Below, one piece after another: positions 1 to 13,606 of a stretch of 64,000 nucleotides of DNA. A model generated the notes under the pieces. It had not been told where the DNA came from and did not search any database. It saw only the letters and a program-made list of their open reading frames with translations. Source of the stretch: Ptychodera flava (lineage: Eukaryota; Hemichordata; Enteropneusta; Ptychoderidae). The stretch covers positions 42,066,963-42,130,962 of the forward strand of contig NC_091936.1 of the NCBI RefSeq assembly GCF_041260155.1, written 5' to 3'. The first letter of the stretch is position 1, and the number at the start of each line of letters is the position of its first letter. Position numbers and translations under genes: made by a program.

Positions 1-3000
1 CAATGGACCCATTGTCATGCTCTTCAGGAGAAGTAGGGTATGTGACTTCCTTTTTTGCATGTGTTTGTGGTTTGTTTTACTCACAAGAAGACCATTGATT
101 TCAAGTATTGGAATAGAGTACAACTGATTCCATTGTTCAGCACAAATTTTGTTTCAAGGGCACTGAGTTAGATAAATGACATATTGGTTTGGAAGAGCAG
201 TATTTTCTCTCCATACATAATAAAATTCATTCTCAGAGACGTGTTCATTGTATTTTCTGTTTATAGAATGTGGAACTCCCAAATCAGTCTTCAATCATTT
301 TACATTTGCAATGTGTGATCAGTGATGGTGCTCAGCCAGAGCTCTAATGTATATTTATTTCATTTCTGCATCTTATAATTAGCCCAGAAAAGTTGATAGC
401 CAATCAGAGAAGCTGTATTCAACCAAGAAAAGAACCAGTCAGATATCGTCCAATGGTAAGTTTTGTTTGATGGACCTTGTGTGCTGTCTGTCTGTCTGAA
501 CAACTGTCTTTCCATGAGTATGAGATAAGGTATCTCGAGTCCACTAGAAAAAGCATAGAAGATCAATGAAAATATATCCTTTTGATAAGACAAAGATCCT
601 GTCAATGGAAGGACGGAATTCAATGTTACACTTTCCACTGCCTAAGTAACAGACAAGGTAGTGCATTCAGTCATTGACTATGATAGTAATTGTCACCATT
701 TCCTCCTGATTAAACAGAACTTACACAATATGGAAATTAATTGGAGGGTGGGGGGAATCAACATCCACTTCCAAACTGTGTACAAAAAAGAACCATCTTC
801 AAGTTCAACTTAAAGGGGTTCAGTCACCCGTTTTCTGATAGCCAATCACAGATTTTACGCGGGTGGCCGCTTTTTAAAAGGGGCTCCCCCACATGACCAG
901 CCATGGCATACTGAGCAGCGTTGTCTGCATGAACTTTGATGTATCAAATATGGAGGACCGACAGCTACAGGTGGTACGGGGTAGTACGCTAAGCCCTGCC
1001 CCTTTATCATATATGGAATATGCAAATTTACAGTGACCATGTACCTTTAATGTTGTTGAATTTCTGATAATAGTTTATTTCCCTTCCCTTATGTTTCAAC
1101 AGAAACTGTGGAAACGCTGCTGACAGGCAGTCAGGCTGAGTCTTATTATCCATCTCTGGTTGAACAAACAGCTTGGACGTGGCAAAGCCTGCAATCCTGG
1201 GCTCAGGATAAATGGAGATACAGACACAGATTCCAGGTATCAAACGTTTGTGTTGAATTGCCATATATAAATGAGCATCTTACTTTTAGATTGATAAAAA
1301 TGTTTTGAATTTCACGATGTATGCATTGTAGTTTGAACATTTTTTAATACAAATACAGATATTGCTGGCATTATCATCTGACACAAAAAAGAGACATTTT
1401 GTTACATATGACCTTGCAGACAATGTTGTGGTCCCACTTGATGTTATGCAGACAATTTTGAATAGCAAAATCATGCTTTTATGAAAAAGAAACAAGTTCA
1501 ACATAATCCTTTCAATTCTTCTTGCACAACAAGAAATTGGTCAGGTATTTAGTTTTCATATGCATTTCAGCGGCTGTCAGTGTATTTGTTTTTGAAAGGT
1601 AAAAAAAGATAAAATACAAAAAAGTTACAATATACTTTAATCGAAATATCTTCGGTGGCAGAAAACATATCAGATCTATTGTATAGATATTAGAATTTCA
1701 ATGTTTCATACCTCCTGAACAGTGTATAATCATGCATAGCAAATTGTGTCAAAAAAGTATTCCCTCAATGGATTTCCATAGGCGATTTTGTTTTAATGTC
1801 AGAACATATTGGATCAAAGAAAGGACCAAAATATGGCATGATTACTACCTATTTCTCTCTTGTTTAAGGATCTGCTAAGTGGTAGCAAGGAAAGTTTACG
1901 ATCAGACCCTGGTGTTGTTCTGGATAGAGATTCATCAGACCAGTCATCGGAACGCAGAGAACCAGTAGAGGTTGTACAACACCAACAGCCTCGACCTCAA
2001 CAACAGCTGCCTCCCCAGTATGACTCAGCCAGCTGTTCCAGTGGCTTTGGTGATCTCAGCAGTGAGGACAGAAATAGGTATGCAGCCAAATATGGCTTGT
2101 TTGCCTCTGGAGTGAAAGTACTATATGTTGAGAACACCATCAGCATGATTTGTGTGTTTCTATGTATATCTGTGTATATGTTTTATAAAACATATATGTA
2201 TGTGCAGGAAATTTCTGTCACATTCATGGACACTTCAGGGTGTACATTCATACACATAGCTGACAAAGAAATTTTTGCGCACCTGAAGAACATTGGGTCT
2301 CACTTTTTTTATGAAAACAATGTGATGTTCTTAGGAGGCCCTTCCATGGCTTTGTTAAAACCTTTTGAGTGCCAAAGTCAGTGTTTGTCACCTTCATAAA
2401 ATATACCCCAGTCAATTTTTTCAGATTTTTGTGGAAATTTTGATTAAAAACTGTAGCCAATGAAATGTGATTTCAATTTCTTACAAAGTTATCAAAAAAA
2501 TTACAGAAAAATCCAAAAAAACTTGTAAAAAAAAAAAACACTAAAATTTTGGTAGGAAAAATTACGGCACTCAAAGGGTTAACTTACTTGACCCCCTAGG
2601 ATTATGATGATTTGTAAAATTGTTCAGTATCGACCCAGCAATCCCCAGTCTTGTCTCTTGTATTCTATAGCTTACTGTCAACCTGAGTGTAGTCCACAGC
2701 TCTCATACAAACTGGCCTTACACTTTAAAACTATCACCATCAAAACCATTACCACAACTTATAATTTATATCACTGATTTAGATTTTATAATTATCATGA
2801 TTAAAATAAATTGTTGTTTTCCCCACCAGATTGCTGTCTGACAATGAAATGGCACAAACAGAAACAAACAGCATGACATCCACTATTTACAGGGAGAAAG
2901 CTCAACTGCCAATTCACAAGAAATTCCAGAAGTACTACATCCCATACTGGTGTAGATACATTGCATGGTTCCTCATCATCCAGGTTACCATCTGGTCAGC

Positions 3001-6000
3001 TTTCTTCACAGTATTTTTTGGTCTTAGGTAAGTTTGTCACAACATATAGAGTATTGTGAAAAACTCCTGACATAGATCATAAACTTCATATCAATTCTCT
3101 GTCCTCCCTAAATTTAATCTTGTTTTGATAGATGCATCGGTGTCCAACAAATCTTTATTATGTACAAATGTCTTTAGGATCATGAGGAGATTTTGAACTG
3201 TGAAAGAATTTAACCTGTCCTTTGTTAGAATCACTAGTTAATTCCTAGTTGATATCAACTAAAGAATGATGTAGTTGAATGTTATTTTCTTTATTACAAG
3301 TCATCCGAAACCAATGTCAAACTAACAAGACGGTAAAAACTAAAGAAAACACCAGAAAGTACACCTAATGATATAAATACAATTGTTACAATGGTATTTG
3401 GAAGGTAATCAAGAATGTTCTTTATTTTACCAGCTTTGAGAAGTCAAAGTCAGTTATGTGGATACAGTCATTATACTTCTCAATTCTACAGTGTGTGTTT
3501 GTCACACAGCCTATTGTGGTAAGTGATTTCACAGATATCACCATGTAATGCTGTTATGACCAGATATTTCCAATAAATCTACCGGTATCACTGTTGAAGC
3601 AAATGGTATTACTGCCGCTACCATCACCCTTCATCTTTCAATCTGAAATAGTGATTTGTATTTGTTATGTTGTATTTGTTTGTTTATTTGTTAATTTATT
3701 TGTGATATTTTGTCATGAGCATGCACTTACGTATGTATTGATACATAAACAAATCACCATGAACAGATGAAACAAAATTCATAACAGCAGTGTCACAAAA
3801 AAATCAGAAGCTAACAATGCAGATACTTGACAATTTCAGCAAATTTGATACAAAAATATAAAAACCTTATCTGAACGTACCACAATAATGGTTTACTGTA
3901 ACAAAGTATATTTTTAGTCTTTAATTATCCAAACTCAGAGAACTTCATGATATGATGCATTTTCTATGGTTCTGTTTCCTCATACACCTCACACGTCTCC
4001 TCCTCTGACAGATACTGGTCATGTCATTGCTGAGGGCATGTCAGTACTATGATGACATCCGTGTACTTGACCACACCGACGACAACACTGAGTTACAAGA
4101 TCCTGGAGAACTTCCCAAATCTAGACTTGATTGCTATGGTGATGCTGATGATCTAGCTAAGGTCAGGGGTCATGCTGTTAAATTGCTGAGTGTTCTATGC
4201 TGTTTATTATCAAAGACATAAAGTGATTTGAAATGTCAAGTTACATGGAAAATTCCCAGGGATACAAAGTATAATAATGTTTTTACCCTATTGTATTGAT
4301 AAGCACATTGAAAATGAGTAGATAGCTCAAGAAAATTTTGAACAGTTTTACTTTGTGTTTCATGTTTAGAAATGAAAGACATCTCAGAACTTCCTGCACT
4401 GGAGGGGCAAATTATGTGAAATTTACTGGTATCAAAAATTCAAAATGGTGGCCATTCCCTATGGTAACTCTTTGGGAAAAATGGAAAAATGAAAATATCA
4501 GTTTTCAAGAACAAAATGAAATGATCAGTTTTCAAGAAAACAAGATAGCGAAGACTTTCTTTCAAACAGTTTTCACATTACGTCCCCACAGCAAATGAAT
4601 TTTGCAACTTTTAGAGTCAAAAAGTCAAAAGATAATATGAATTTGATAAAATAAAATTTTCAATTTTCAAAAAGCAAGATAGTGCAAACTTCTTTCAAAA
4701 CTTTTCAAATAAGTCTTCCCAATATGTAGACCAGAAATGGATTTTAAGACTTTGCGAGTCAAAAACTCTGATCGACTGAAATCATTGAATTTCAGAAAAA
4801 AATAATCCAGATAGGTTCACAGCAAGATAAATGAAACCTGGTTGATCCAAAATGACAAGTCACTCCCTGGAGAGCTTTAATGAGTATACAACTGTTAAGT
4901 TGCTTTAACATAATTGTATTTGATTCCTTTTGTAGGGCATTGCAGCCAGACAGAGATCCAGATATCTACGCTTTGCCAGACCACCTCAGGAAAAAGAACT
5001 CAGGAAAGCCAAAGAGAGAATGCTCAAAGAAAAGAGACTATATTCAATACTCAAGTAAGTTCACAGAAAAAATGTCATTTTGACAGATGTCATGCTTTTT
5101 TTAAAGGCAGGCATGTAAAATAATTTTTCAGCAATCTATACATGCATATCGGTGATGTTTTAATTCTGCATCAACAAAAAGTCAATCTCCAAATGGAACA
5201 ATGAATGTGCTTCGGATGTGTAATGCTGTGTTACTAAATTTCAAGCCAACACATATAATCACGTTTTTTGTCACTGATTACAGGGGTTGGGTTTACTACT
5301 GTGTGCTATTCATATGTGTTATGTGGATATGCTATGGTAAGTTCCACAACCAGCACGTCATGCTCAATGAGTCTGTGAAGAACACCTTTATCAGGACGCC
5401 ACACCCATTCACTGGCATCAAATCCATCTCTGATTTCTGGACCTGGTGTGAGAACGACCTGCTGGATGGCCTCTACTGGGATACCTGGTACAATGACAGG
5501 GTAGTGGATGAGGATCGGGGTGCCATCATGGATGGCAGCCTTATATTACTTGGCAACCAGGCTTCATTACGGCAACTGCGAATGCCATCAGGCTCGTGCA
5601 AAGTTCCAAACCAGATGTCAGGATTGGTCGATGATTGTCGATCTGACTATCAATCGCCTGAGAATTACAGAAGTGCATATGGACCCAACGAGACATGGCT
5701 TTACCAGGAGAGCAGTGATATTGTTCGCTATTGTAAATGGGGACGATTTGGGTACTATGGTGGAGAAGGATATGTTGTCATTCTGAATGGATCCAGGTTA
5801 GTCTGGTAAACTGTATCATCTCAGTGTGAACATGATGATTTGATAATTGGAAGTTCAGCTGTGATACACGACAACATAGATATTGAATGACAGTTTCAAA
5901 ATTTTATACATGAAAATCATGGGTAAATTTCATGCTTTCTCTTTCATCTATGATACATTGCAAAATGGCTTCCTGATGAATGAAACATGCAGTGTTGGTT

Positions 6001-9000
6001 AGTAAGGTTTACAAAAATTATAAAACACAAAAGTGATGCATAGATTGCATCCAGATATTTTTTAAGTTTTGAATTCTTGTGGAATTTTTGAACAGAACGT
6101 TTTGAGTATAAAATAAAAATACTGGTGTGTGTTGTCTTTAGGCAATATTCTACATTGTATGTTACTCAGTCAGGTCCTTATTTCAGTCTGTGGTATTTTT
6201 CTTTACAACAGGCTGGCAGCATCTGAACAACTGCAGTTGCTGAAGGAAGAGAACTGGATAGACGTAAACACTAGAGTTGTAATTGTAGAGTTCACACTGT
6301 ACAACCCTCCAACCAATTTATTCACGTGAGTAGTGTACACATTTGGACATTTGGACATGTACAAAATTGCACTCAGTCAACCACATTTTAACACACATAG
6401 ATTTGCCAAGCATGTATTTTCATGCTAATGCAGATAGTAGTGATACAGACTTTGGAAGGGTAACAAGAAGGAGTGATGATAAGATGTGATGGGAATTATG
6501 TGCAGCATTTTTGTCAATCAAAGATGGGCAGAAATATGGATATAAATGAGGAATAAAATATTTTGGAAATCAACCTCTTTCTGCCGGAGTCTTCAAGTGT
6601 GCCGTAATCAGTGGGAGGCATACTGTTGTGTATGGATTATTGCAAAATAGACATCTGATTACGTCTGTTATTTCAGGTCGATAACATTGTTGCTTGAAAT
6701 GCCTGGTACAGGCGGTGTTTACCCATTCCCCATCATAGCGTCAGTCATGCTGTACAGATACGAAACCTTCTATGATTACTTTATCATGGTCTGGGAGGTA
6801 GGTCTTTTATTGGCTTATTCTTACATGTGTTTTTTCTGCCAACAAACAACGCTTCTGATGCTAATGGAGCAGTAAACGACAGTTACAGGACAAAATTCTT
6901 AACTATGCAGACATCCAATCTTCACAAACTTTATGTTATTTTCAGCCCCTTACCACAGTGATTTCTGTCTTTAAAGTTGTCACAAGGATATGCATATAAC
7001 TGTGAGGTGTAAAAATAGCAAATGAGGATCTACTGATAGTGTATGTCACAAATGTGATAACCGTTTATTGTTTGAAATATTGAAAGAGTACATATTCAAA
7101 CCATTGCGTATCAAGATTGCTCTGTGTTGTCACTCTGTCTTATTTGCAAACAACTTTTCTCTCATTCCACTGTACATTGTTGTTGCTTAGAATGGTGTTT
7201 TCTGTGATGATCATTTGTTTTCAAATTCAAATTGCTTACTTTTATTGCTTTACAGCTAATGTTCCTTGCCATAGTGGTGTACTCCATTAAATGTGAGATC
7301 TATAAAGCCATCAAGGAGAAAAGGGAATACTTCCTTCAAATATGGACATACGTTGAGGTATGACATTTTGAAGTCTGATATTACATCAGTGTCACCTTAA
7401 AGGAATTGAGGCAGGCAGAGGTTTCATATAAGAGAAAAAATAGACAACAGTGTAAATTTGACAGCTATTTACTACATTTTTGAAGATCTTCCTCACAGTG
7501 AGACACTGGGTTGTGAACAAAATGTTATTTTAGGAGAACAGTATATTATGTTTTGATAAAGGGGAAGTGTTAAAACATTTGTAGTTTTCTCACACCAGCT
7601 GGCAGAAATAAGTGACATTGTTCCATTGCTTGTCAGTGATATAATGTGGCTAGTCACTCAAATTTATAAAAGATAAATGCTGTTTTCAGCGGAAAATCTC
7701 TTGTAGTGTAGAGACTGTTTGCAGAATATCTCATTCACCAACATGAGGTCCTAAAAAATAAAGAATGCAGCACAATGATATGTCTTGAAATATATTTGTG
7801 ACTGCCAAACAATTTAACAATCATGAGAATTGTTCAATTTATTTATGGTAGATTTTTTAATGAAAAAAAAGAATCTTTTAAAATGATTCATATTTTCAAT
7901 GGAGTATTTATAATGTTGTTCTCTGTTTCCACACCTTCAGATATTGTTCAGCCTTTTTTCACTGTTATTCTTTGCCTGCTATGTCTACCGGTGTGTCTAT
8001 GTCAATCAGATCAGTGAAAGGCTACAAGCCACATATCATGAACAGTTTGTCGACATGTCATTCTTGGCATTCTGGGATCAGGTAGGTGCCTCTTAAAGAC
8101 AAAACAAATGTAAAGAAATATTGTGAGGTGTTATTCTTTATCGGAAAAATGTATATTGTCCTTTTCAGGTCCATATGTTTTCAAATGTGCTTGCAGTACA
8201 TACTTCAGGAGCCTTGAACAGTAATATTGAATTGATGATAATGCTGAAGCTGTGATCTCTCTTACACCTTTTTATTTTTGAAAGACGTTATAAAAATGAG
8301 AAATGTAATCCACTTAAAATACAGGTTGTTTTTTCATGACAATACAGTCAAGTTGTACCTCTCTGTTGACATATTGTAGAAAAACGAACTGATATCTTAA
8401 TGTCTCTCCATGTCGTGTTTCCAGGTCTTACGGGATGTTGGTGGTGCAATCGTATTCTTAGTGACACTGAAAGTATTCCATGCACTACGTTTTCTCCGAG
8501 TGGTGGCAAAGTTTGGCAACATCATCAGTTGCGCCACTAAACAGTTACTCATTTTCACTGTAAGTACCCTGCTTGTGTGAAGTTGCCCGATTTTTTTGGC
8601 GAAAAGGTGCTTGTTGGTTTACTTGGTTTAAAGGGAAAGTGAAATATTTCTCCTGCACAACTTCAGAGCTACACAAGGTTATTCTAAACAGTTAGCAAAT
8701 TGTTATAAATTGTCAGGATTTCAGAAAACACCAGGTGTCAAAAAAATGGCGTATGCAGGCTTCTGGTCATAAAACCAGGAAGTGACGTCAAATGTTTTGA
8801 AAAGGGTGAGCATACCCAGTAATGCACGAAGAAGGGTGGCTCTGTTGGTACAGATTCTTATAGCTACACACTGACATGGCCATCTATGGTAAATGGGTGT
8901 GCTTGTATTTGGCCCACATTGAAATTTGTTAATGAAATGAACTTTATAAAATGAAACAATGTCAGGTGTTTGAGAAAGAATAAGCACATCCTGTGATCCA

Positions 9001-12000
9001 CAAGACAAATGTCATTGATTCTAAACTGACAATGATTAATCAACATGACGTGACTGTCCCTTTCTTACAGCTTTGGTACACAGTCATCATGACTATCTAC
9101 AGCGTGATGGGTATGCTTGCATTTGGCTCACAGTCTCTTGCATTCAGTGATATTGGCTTTGCTGTTCAGACTATGACAGCAACCATCAGAGGTGCTTATG
9201 ATTACAGTGAACTGAAAGAGATCTATCCAATTGGCGTACCAGTCTTCTACATTTCTTACTTCATCATAATACTTATACTGTTCCTTGGCATGGTAAGTAC
9301 TGAGCTTTACGTAACTACAGTGAAACCTGTCTATTATAAGGACATATCACCTTCAGGAATGGAAAAAGTGTCCTTAATATAGAGGTGTCCCTAATAGACA
9401 GGTAAATTTCCATTCAAAGTGTAACTTTTGGTTTGATAAATCTGTCCTTAATAAAGAGGTGTCCTGATTAGAGAGGTGTTCATAAGGACAGGTTTCACAC
9501 GGAACTGCTTTTACGCACATTTCATGCAAGAGGGTTCAAACACAGGATATAGACCCCTTGAATTGCACCACAGCATGGCGAAGCAAGCAAAGAGCATGAA
9601 ATACTTTTCAGCAAACTTGACCATTTTTACTGTACACCTGTGTATCCAAACACAAAAAATGCAAAATTCTTACTTTTAACTATATTTTATTATATTTGTT
9701 ATGCCTGGCATATTCAGACTTGCTGTTGTCTTGCTATTGATTGATAGCAAGCTTCGTGTGTTGTGAAAATATTTCCAAATCAGCATTTTAGGTAAACAGG
9801 AATACTAGCAAGTAATTTACAATCTGTGAACATTAAAAACACTTTAATGAACCGATCATGGGAGATCAATCATATTTTATGTTTCAGAGTTTACTTATGG
9901 CTGCCTCTTCTACTTTTCAGGCAAAGTCACTCTTGACTCGAAACTACAAAGAATCCAGAAAACATGACAACACTTTAGTCAGCTTCCGTGAAGTCCTTTG
10001 CTTCACCTGGCAGAAATTTCTGTGGTGTACCGGGTTACAGAGGTCACATGATAGTGATGATTCCGACAGAGATGGCATGGTACCATCAGTGAGTACTCAG
10101 GCAGTATTGATACCAGATTAGGCATTTGTTTAGATAGGTGATTTGTATCAACAGATGTGTAATACCTGAACTGTGCATGGTTGTCATTGATATTCGTATA
10201 TTAGGTTAGATACTGAGTATTCCACTGAATAGCAAATTACACATTGGAAATACATGAAAAATTGTATGGACTCATCTATATCACTTGTTCTGTTTTCTCA
10301 TGCTTTCAGATGAGACAGCAATTAGATTAATCGTGCTTTTCAATGTCTTGACAATTTTTAGCCCTTTGATCATGTGTATTAGACATTTAAATTGCTGTGT
10401 TAATTACTGCCAATGCAAGCAGTTAATTTATAGTAGAGCCAGAGAGCAAAATTGGCAGTTTAGTTTATCATAGCCAGCACAACTTATATTAGTAACTTGA
10501 TTAGTTGGCTAGTTAAAATCATGATCATGTTCTGGGCCTGAAAAGACTAATCTAGTGAAAATGGACATTGTTTTTTTCACTCCAGGAGTTTACCTTGGCA
10601 GAATTTGAGTATCAGGTGGATGAGTTAGAATTCAGAATCAATGCCATATCCCATCAACATGGCTTGCCTGAGAAACCATTCAATTACTTTGATGATAGTG
10701 ATGGTACCTTTGGCATTGGTGATGATGGCATATCCAGCACTGGATCAGAGGTAGGTCATCTTGGGTTTTTACAGATGTAGCAAAATTGTGACTTAATCTT
10801 TGCTGTAGTGATGAAAATGGCAGTGATAATAATGTTATTGCTGATGGCGGTTGTGGTACTGTTTGTGGCTTTGATGATGATGATGATGATGATAATGATG
10901 ATGATGATATTGAAAGCAATGATAATGTTGACTAGGAGTGAAGCATTGCCATTGATGTGTATGGCACAGCTTTTTTAAGGTGACAACAATGATAAGTATC
11001 CCGTTAAAGTGTCCAGTCCAGTAACAACAGGAATGTCAACTTTTAAAGACCTTCAAGATGAAATTTTAGACCAGTGCCCAGTCTTTTTCACTGTTATGAT
11101 TGGGGATGTCATATTTGAAACGAGAATTCACTGAGAAACACCAAAGTAATGTTGGCAGTTAACCTTCTGAATGACTGTGATTGCTTCTTGCCCCAAAAGT
11201 TAGACTATTTATTAAAATGGGCATGAAAAGTGATGTGAGCAACAAACCTGTTCCACTAATCCTCATTTCATCGTTATCATAACTGTCGACATTCTCTGCT
11301 TTGTCAAGGTGAGACTGTTCAATGAACACAAGTGTGATGAAAGAATACAGAGAATAGAAGATGATCTGTATGGACAGAATCCAGAACTGAGGGAGCTGGT
11401 GGATTACTATCGATTTGACAATGCTTTTATTTCCAGTGACAGAGAAAAACAACTCAGGTAGGGTATCCATGAAATGACTACCCTCACGTACTAGTATGTT
11501 GTGTGTTTAAACCTGAGTAGACACAGTCTGCATCCTGCTAGAATCAGAGTTCCTTATCATCAATGCAGTGGGTATTAGCAACTCAGAGTGCTAAAGGAAA
11601 AAATAAATAAATATGTATTTTCAACTATAGATAAAACAATGTCAAATGTGGTTAGAGAGCTAGCAGATAAAGCTATGATTTGAAACCCACACTCTTTGTA
11701 TAAATAATTATGTTCTAGTTTTGGATTTACTGTAATCACCATCCATCCAAACTTATGCAGTAATATCAGCAGAAAGTTGTCAGAATCGTCCAAAACTAAA
11801 AGGAGATCAACATCAGATTTCACTGATTAATTTTATGAATTGATGAATTAATGTTGTGGTAATCTTTCCTGTTTTATAGGTCAGAACTTGAAATGGAGAT
11901 TTTCCGCCAACTACAGCTGCAGAGGCAGGATTGCAATCACAAAATTGAACAGCATGACAGTGGTAGAGACTCTGTGTCAGACCAGCAGGAGTTGGTAGCT

Positions 12001-13402
12001 GAAGAAGTACCGCCATCCCCTCTGCCATCACTCAGAAATAATGATGGTAAAATTGAATTTCCTAAACCATTGGATGATATAGGTATGTTTAAGTTTTCAT
12101 ACACTGAGCTTGTTTCAAAAGATTGATAAACAGACACAGATGAATGTAGATGTGTTTTTTGAAGGACATTTCTCACCACAAAAATTGAATCTTGACTCAA
12201 TGGAAACCTTTTCCTGAGACCAAAGTAATGACCAAGCTAGATTGGAAAACTTGCATTTTATGTTTCTTCACGCACAGGAAATTACCAAGCCACATTCCTT
12301 ATTTTGACCTGTGTGGAGATTGTATATCATCAGAAAGTTGTGGCAAAACAGTATTGGCACTTTGAAAATGTTAACTACAAGAATGAAATAATTTGTCCCA
12401 CAACCCTTCACTCCACTGCATCACAAGTCCAGAGATCTCACCATTGAAAGTATGGGGATGGCATAAACACTATAATGGTAGTGACTGGTTATAATATAAG
12501 GAGTGTAATAAACTGATTGTTATGAAAATCAATCAAGAAAAAACCAGAAATATAAAAACAAACACAGTAGTGTGGGCAAAGTTGTACAAAACCAAACGAA
12601 AATTTGAAAGATTTCCAATGTCAAAATTGAGGTTTATGAAACAATTATCAGAAAGGCGTAATGAAAGAATGGTAGTGCATATCTCATTTGAATGTTGTTT
12701 TTGTCTGATGAAGGTTTGAATGACGATGCATCAGTGAAGAGTGAACACACGGGACACACTATCATAGAAGTCAAACCTGCGTGCTGTGAAAAGAATCAGA
12801 CAGCTGATCGTGAAGAGGATCCTGTCTGCTCCATTTGCAACAGTGAATGTGAGAGTACGTCCTCACAGTGTAGCAGCCACCAACCTTGCCAGCAAAAGGA
12901 CAATCCATCCACACAGATGTCACAGCTCTACTCCCGATATGACAGTTCAACGTCTGGTTACACCAGCGATAACATTCCAAAACATTTCAGACACACCAAA
13001 AGTGCGGGCTCGGGCCGCTCAAAGTCTTTACCACGGCCGCCAGTGAGCGAGCTGATCCGTGATGAGCCGATGGACTCGTCTGCCAGCAGCGACGTGCCAA
13101 AACATTCAGAGAGCTTTCCGACTCTGAACGCCCTCTTCTCATCGCAGGAAAATCTTTATGAATCAACCTCCGAGGACAACGTCAAACAGTTCAAGAAGCA
13201 GAGGCCGAAGACATGCAAAGAACCTGAAGGAAGGCGTAAACTACGGAAAACAAAAACAAGGGGAAAAGGAAAAGGAAAGACTAGAGTCACGGATGAAGAT
13301 GACTATAACTTCAGCAATGAGCAGCGTAATGGATCCGGCAGTGATAGCGAAATACCTACAATACAAATGTATCCATATGGCACCACTAAAGATTGCTGGT
13401 AG
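1..13402 (+). CDS. Polycystin-1 family protein (PKD1/PKD1L-like), 5' end outside window, 20 exons seen
   Basis: Exons read in one frame with GT/AG borders: 2-37 (partial), 383-455, 1103-1236, 1869-2077, 2830-3027, 3434-3518, 4012-4161, 4936-5054, 5284-5796, 6212-6325, 6677-6797, 7256-7357, 7941-8081, 8425-8559, 9071-9292, 9888-10088, 10586-10750, 11309-11457, 11880-12082, 12714-13402; about 1252 residues plus stop. Polycystins are membrane channel/receptor proteins, often ciliary, that pair with PKD2-type subunits. Visible in order: end of the third membrane segment (IVMLFRR), a hydrophilic loop, paired helices (YIAWFLIIQVTIW, then the WIQSLYFS segment), the basic ARQRSRYLRFARPP stretch, the large extracellular TOP/polycystin domain (exons 5284-6325, with WIDVNTR and VEFTLYNPPTNLF), then S2-S6 and a pore loop. 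The PKD2 filter LGD position reads RGA. The cytosolic tail is long (about 469 residues), with an acidic coiled-coil candidate, a Cys-rich patch and a Lys/Arg-rich stretch. The donor at 4162 (gtcagg) is weak. Family certain; the PKD1, PKD1L1 or PKD1L2/3 orthologue is not decided. Confidence 0.93.
810..1050. mobile_element. Short inverted-repeat element flanked by TTAA (MITE candidate) in a polycystin intron
   Basis: The left end TTAAAGGGGTTCAGTCAC and the reverse complement of the right end (TTAAAGGTACATGGTCAC) are similar. TTAA stands at both outer edges, the target used by piggyBac and Kolobok elements. The ~240 bp interior has no coding potential. The superfamily is inference from TTAA only, and the inverted repeats are imperfect. 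Confidence 0.45.
2355..2582. repeat. Dispersed ~225-bp repeat with TTAACCCTTT-type ends, copy 1
   Basis: The reverse complement reads TTAACCCTTTGAGTGCCG, then AATTTT-rich sequence, then a CCCCAGTCAATTTTTT block read on the + strand. The same order (ends, CCAAAATTTTAGT, ATTGACTGGGG) recurs at 50107-50329 and partly at 61778-61953. Both ends carry the related inverted motif, as in a non-autonomous DNA transposon. It sits in a polycystin intron. Confidence 0.6.
4395..4770. repeat. Dispersed repeat with an internal ~136-bp duplication
   Basis: Two diverged units begin near 4528 and 4665. Each starts TTTTCAA(A/G)AA followed by CAAGATAG and ends in a block containing GAGTCAAAAA. A related sequence (AAAATAAAATTTT, AAAACTAAGA, TAGTAGATCAGAAA) is at about 44150-44290, so this is a dispersed family rather than unique intron DNA. 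Its class is unknown. Confidence 0.5.
9320..9498. mobile_element. MITE-like repeat with GTGAAACCTGTC terminal inverted repeats
   Basis: The left end GTGAAACCTGTCTATTATAA is mirrored by the right end GGACAGGTTTCAC. The interior repeats a 'GTCC(T)TAATA..AGAGGTGTCC' module about three times. It lies 28 bases after the donor of polycystin exon 9071-9292. No coding capacity is visible. Confidence 0.6.
10872..10909 (+). repeat. GAT/GATAAT trinucleotide microsatellite
   Basis: About 12 near-perfect GAT units lie in the polycystin intron between exons 10586-10750 and 11309-11457. The repeat is noncoding. Confidence 0.85.
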
Positions 13403-13600
13403 ATGGGATATTACAGTAGCATTTCCGTAGAAAGGATTAGAGTAATCAAATACCAAATCCACCCTCTATACAGCCAACAATATAACTATGTAGCAATGCT
13501 TGGGAACATTTTCCAAGAAGGCCTGGCTGTGGCTCAGTTGAGTTCAAGTAGTAATTCTTTCTGTCTCACATTTTACTATTTATATTTTTTTTTGTTTGTA

Positions 13601-13606
13601 AATAAA
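13601..13606 (+). other. Polyadenylation signal AATAAA for the polycystin gene
   Basis: The AATAAA hexamer lies about 200 bases after the stop at 13402, in a T-rich 3' UTR. It is the first canonical hexamer downstream of the stop. Confidence 0.6.
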
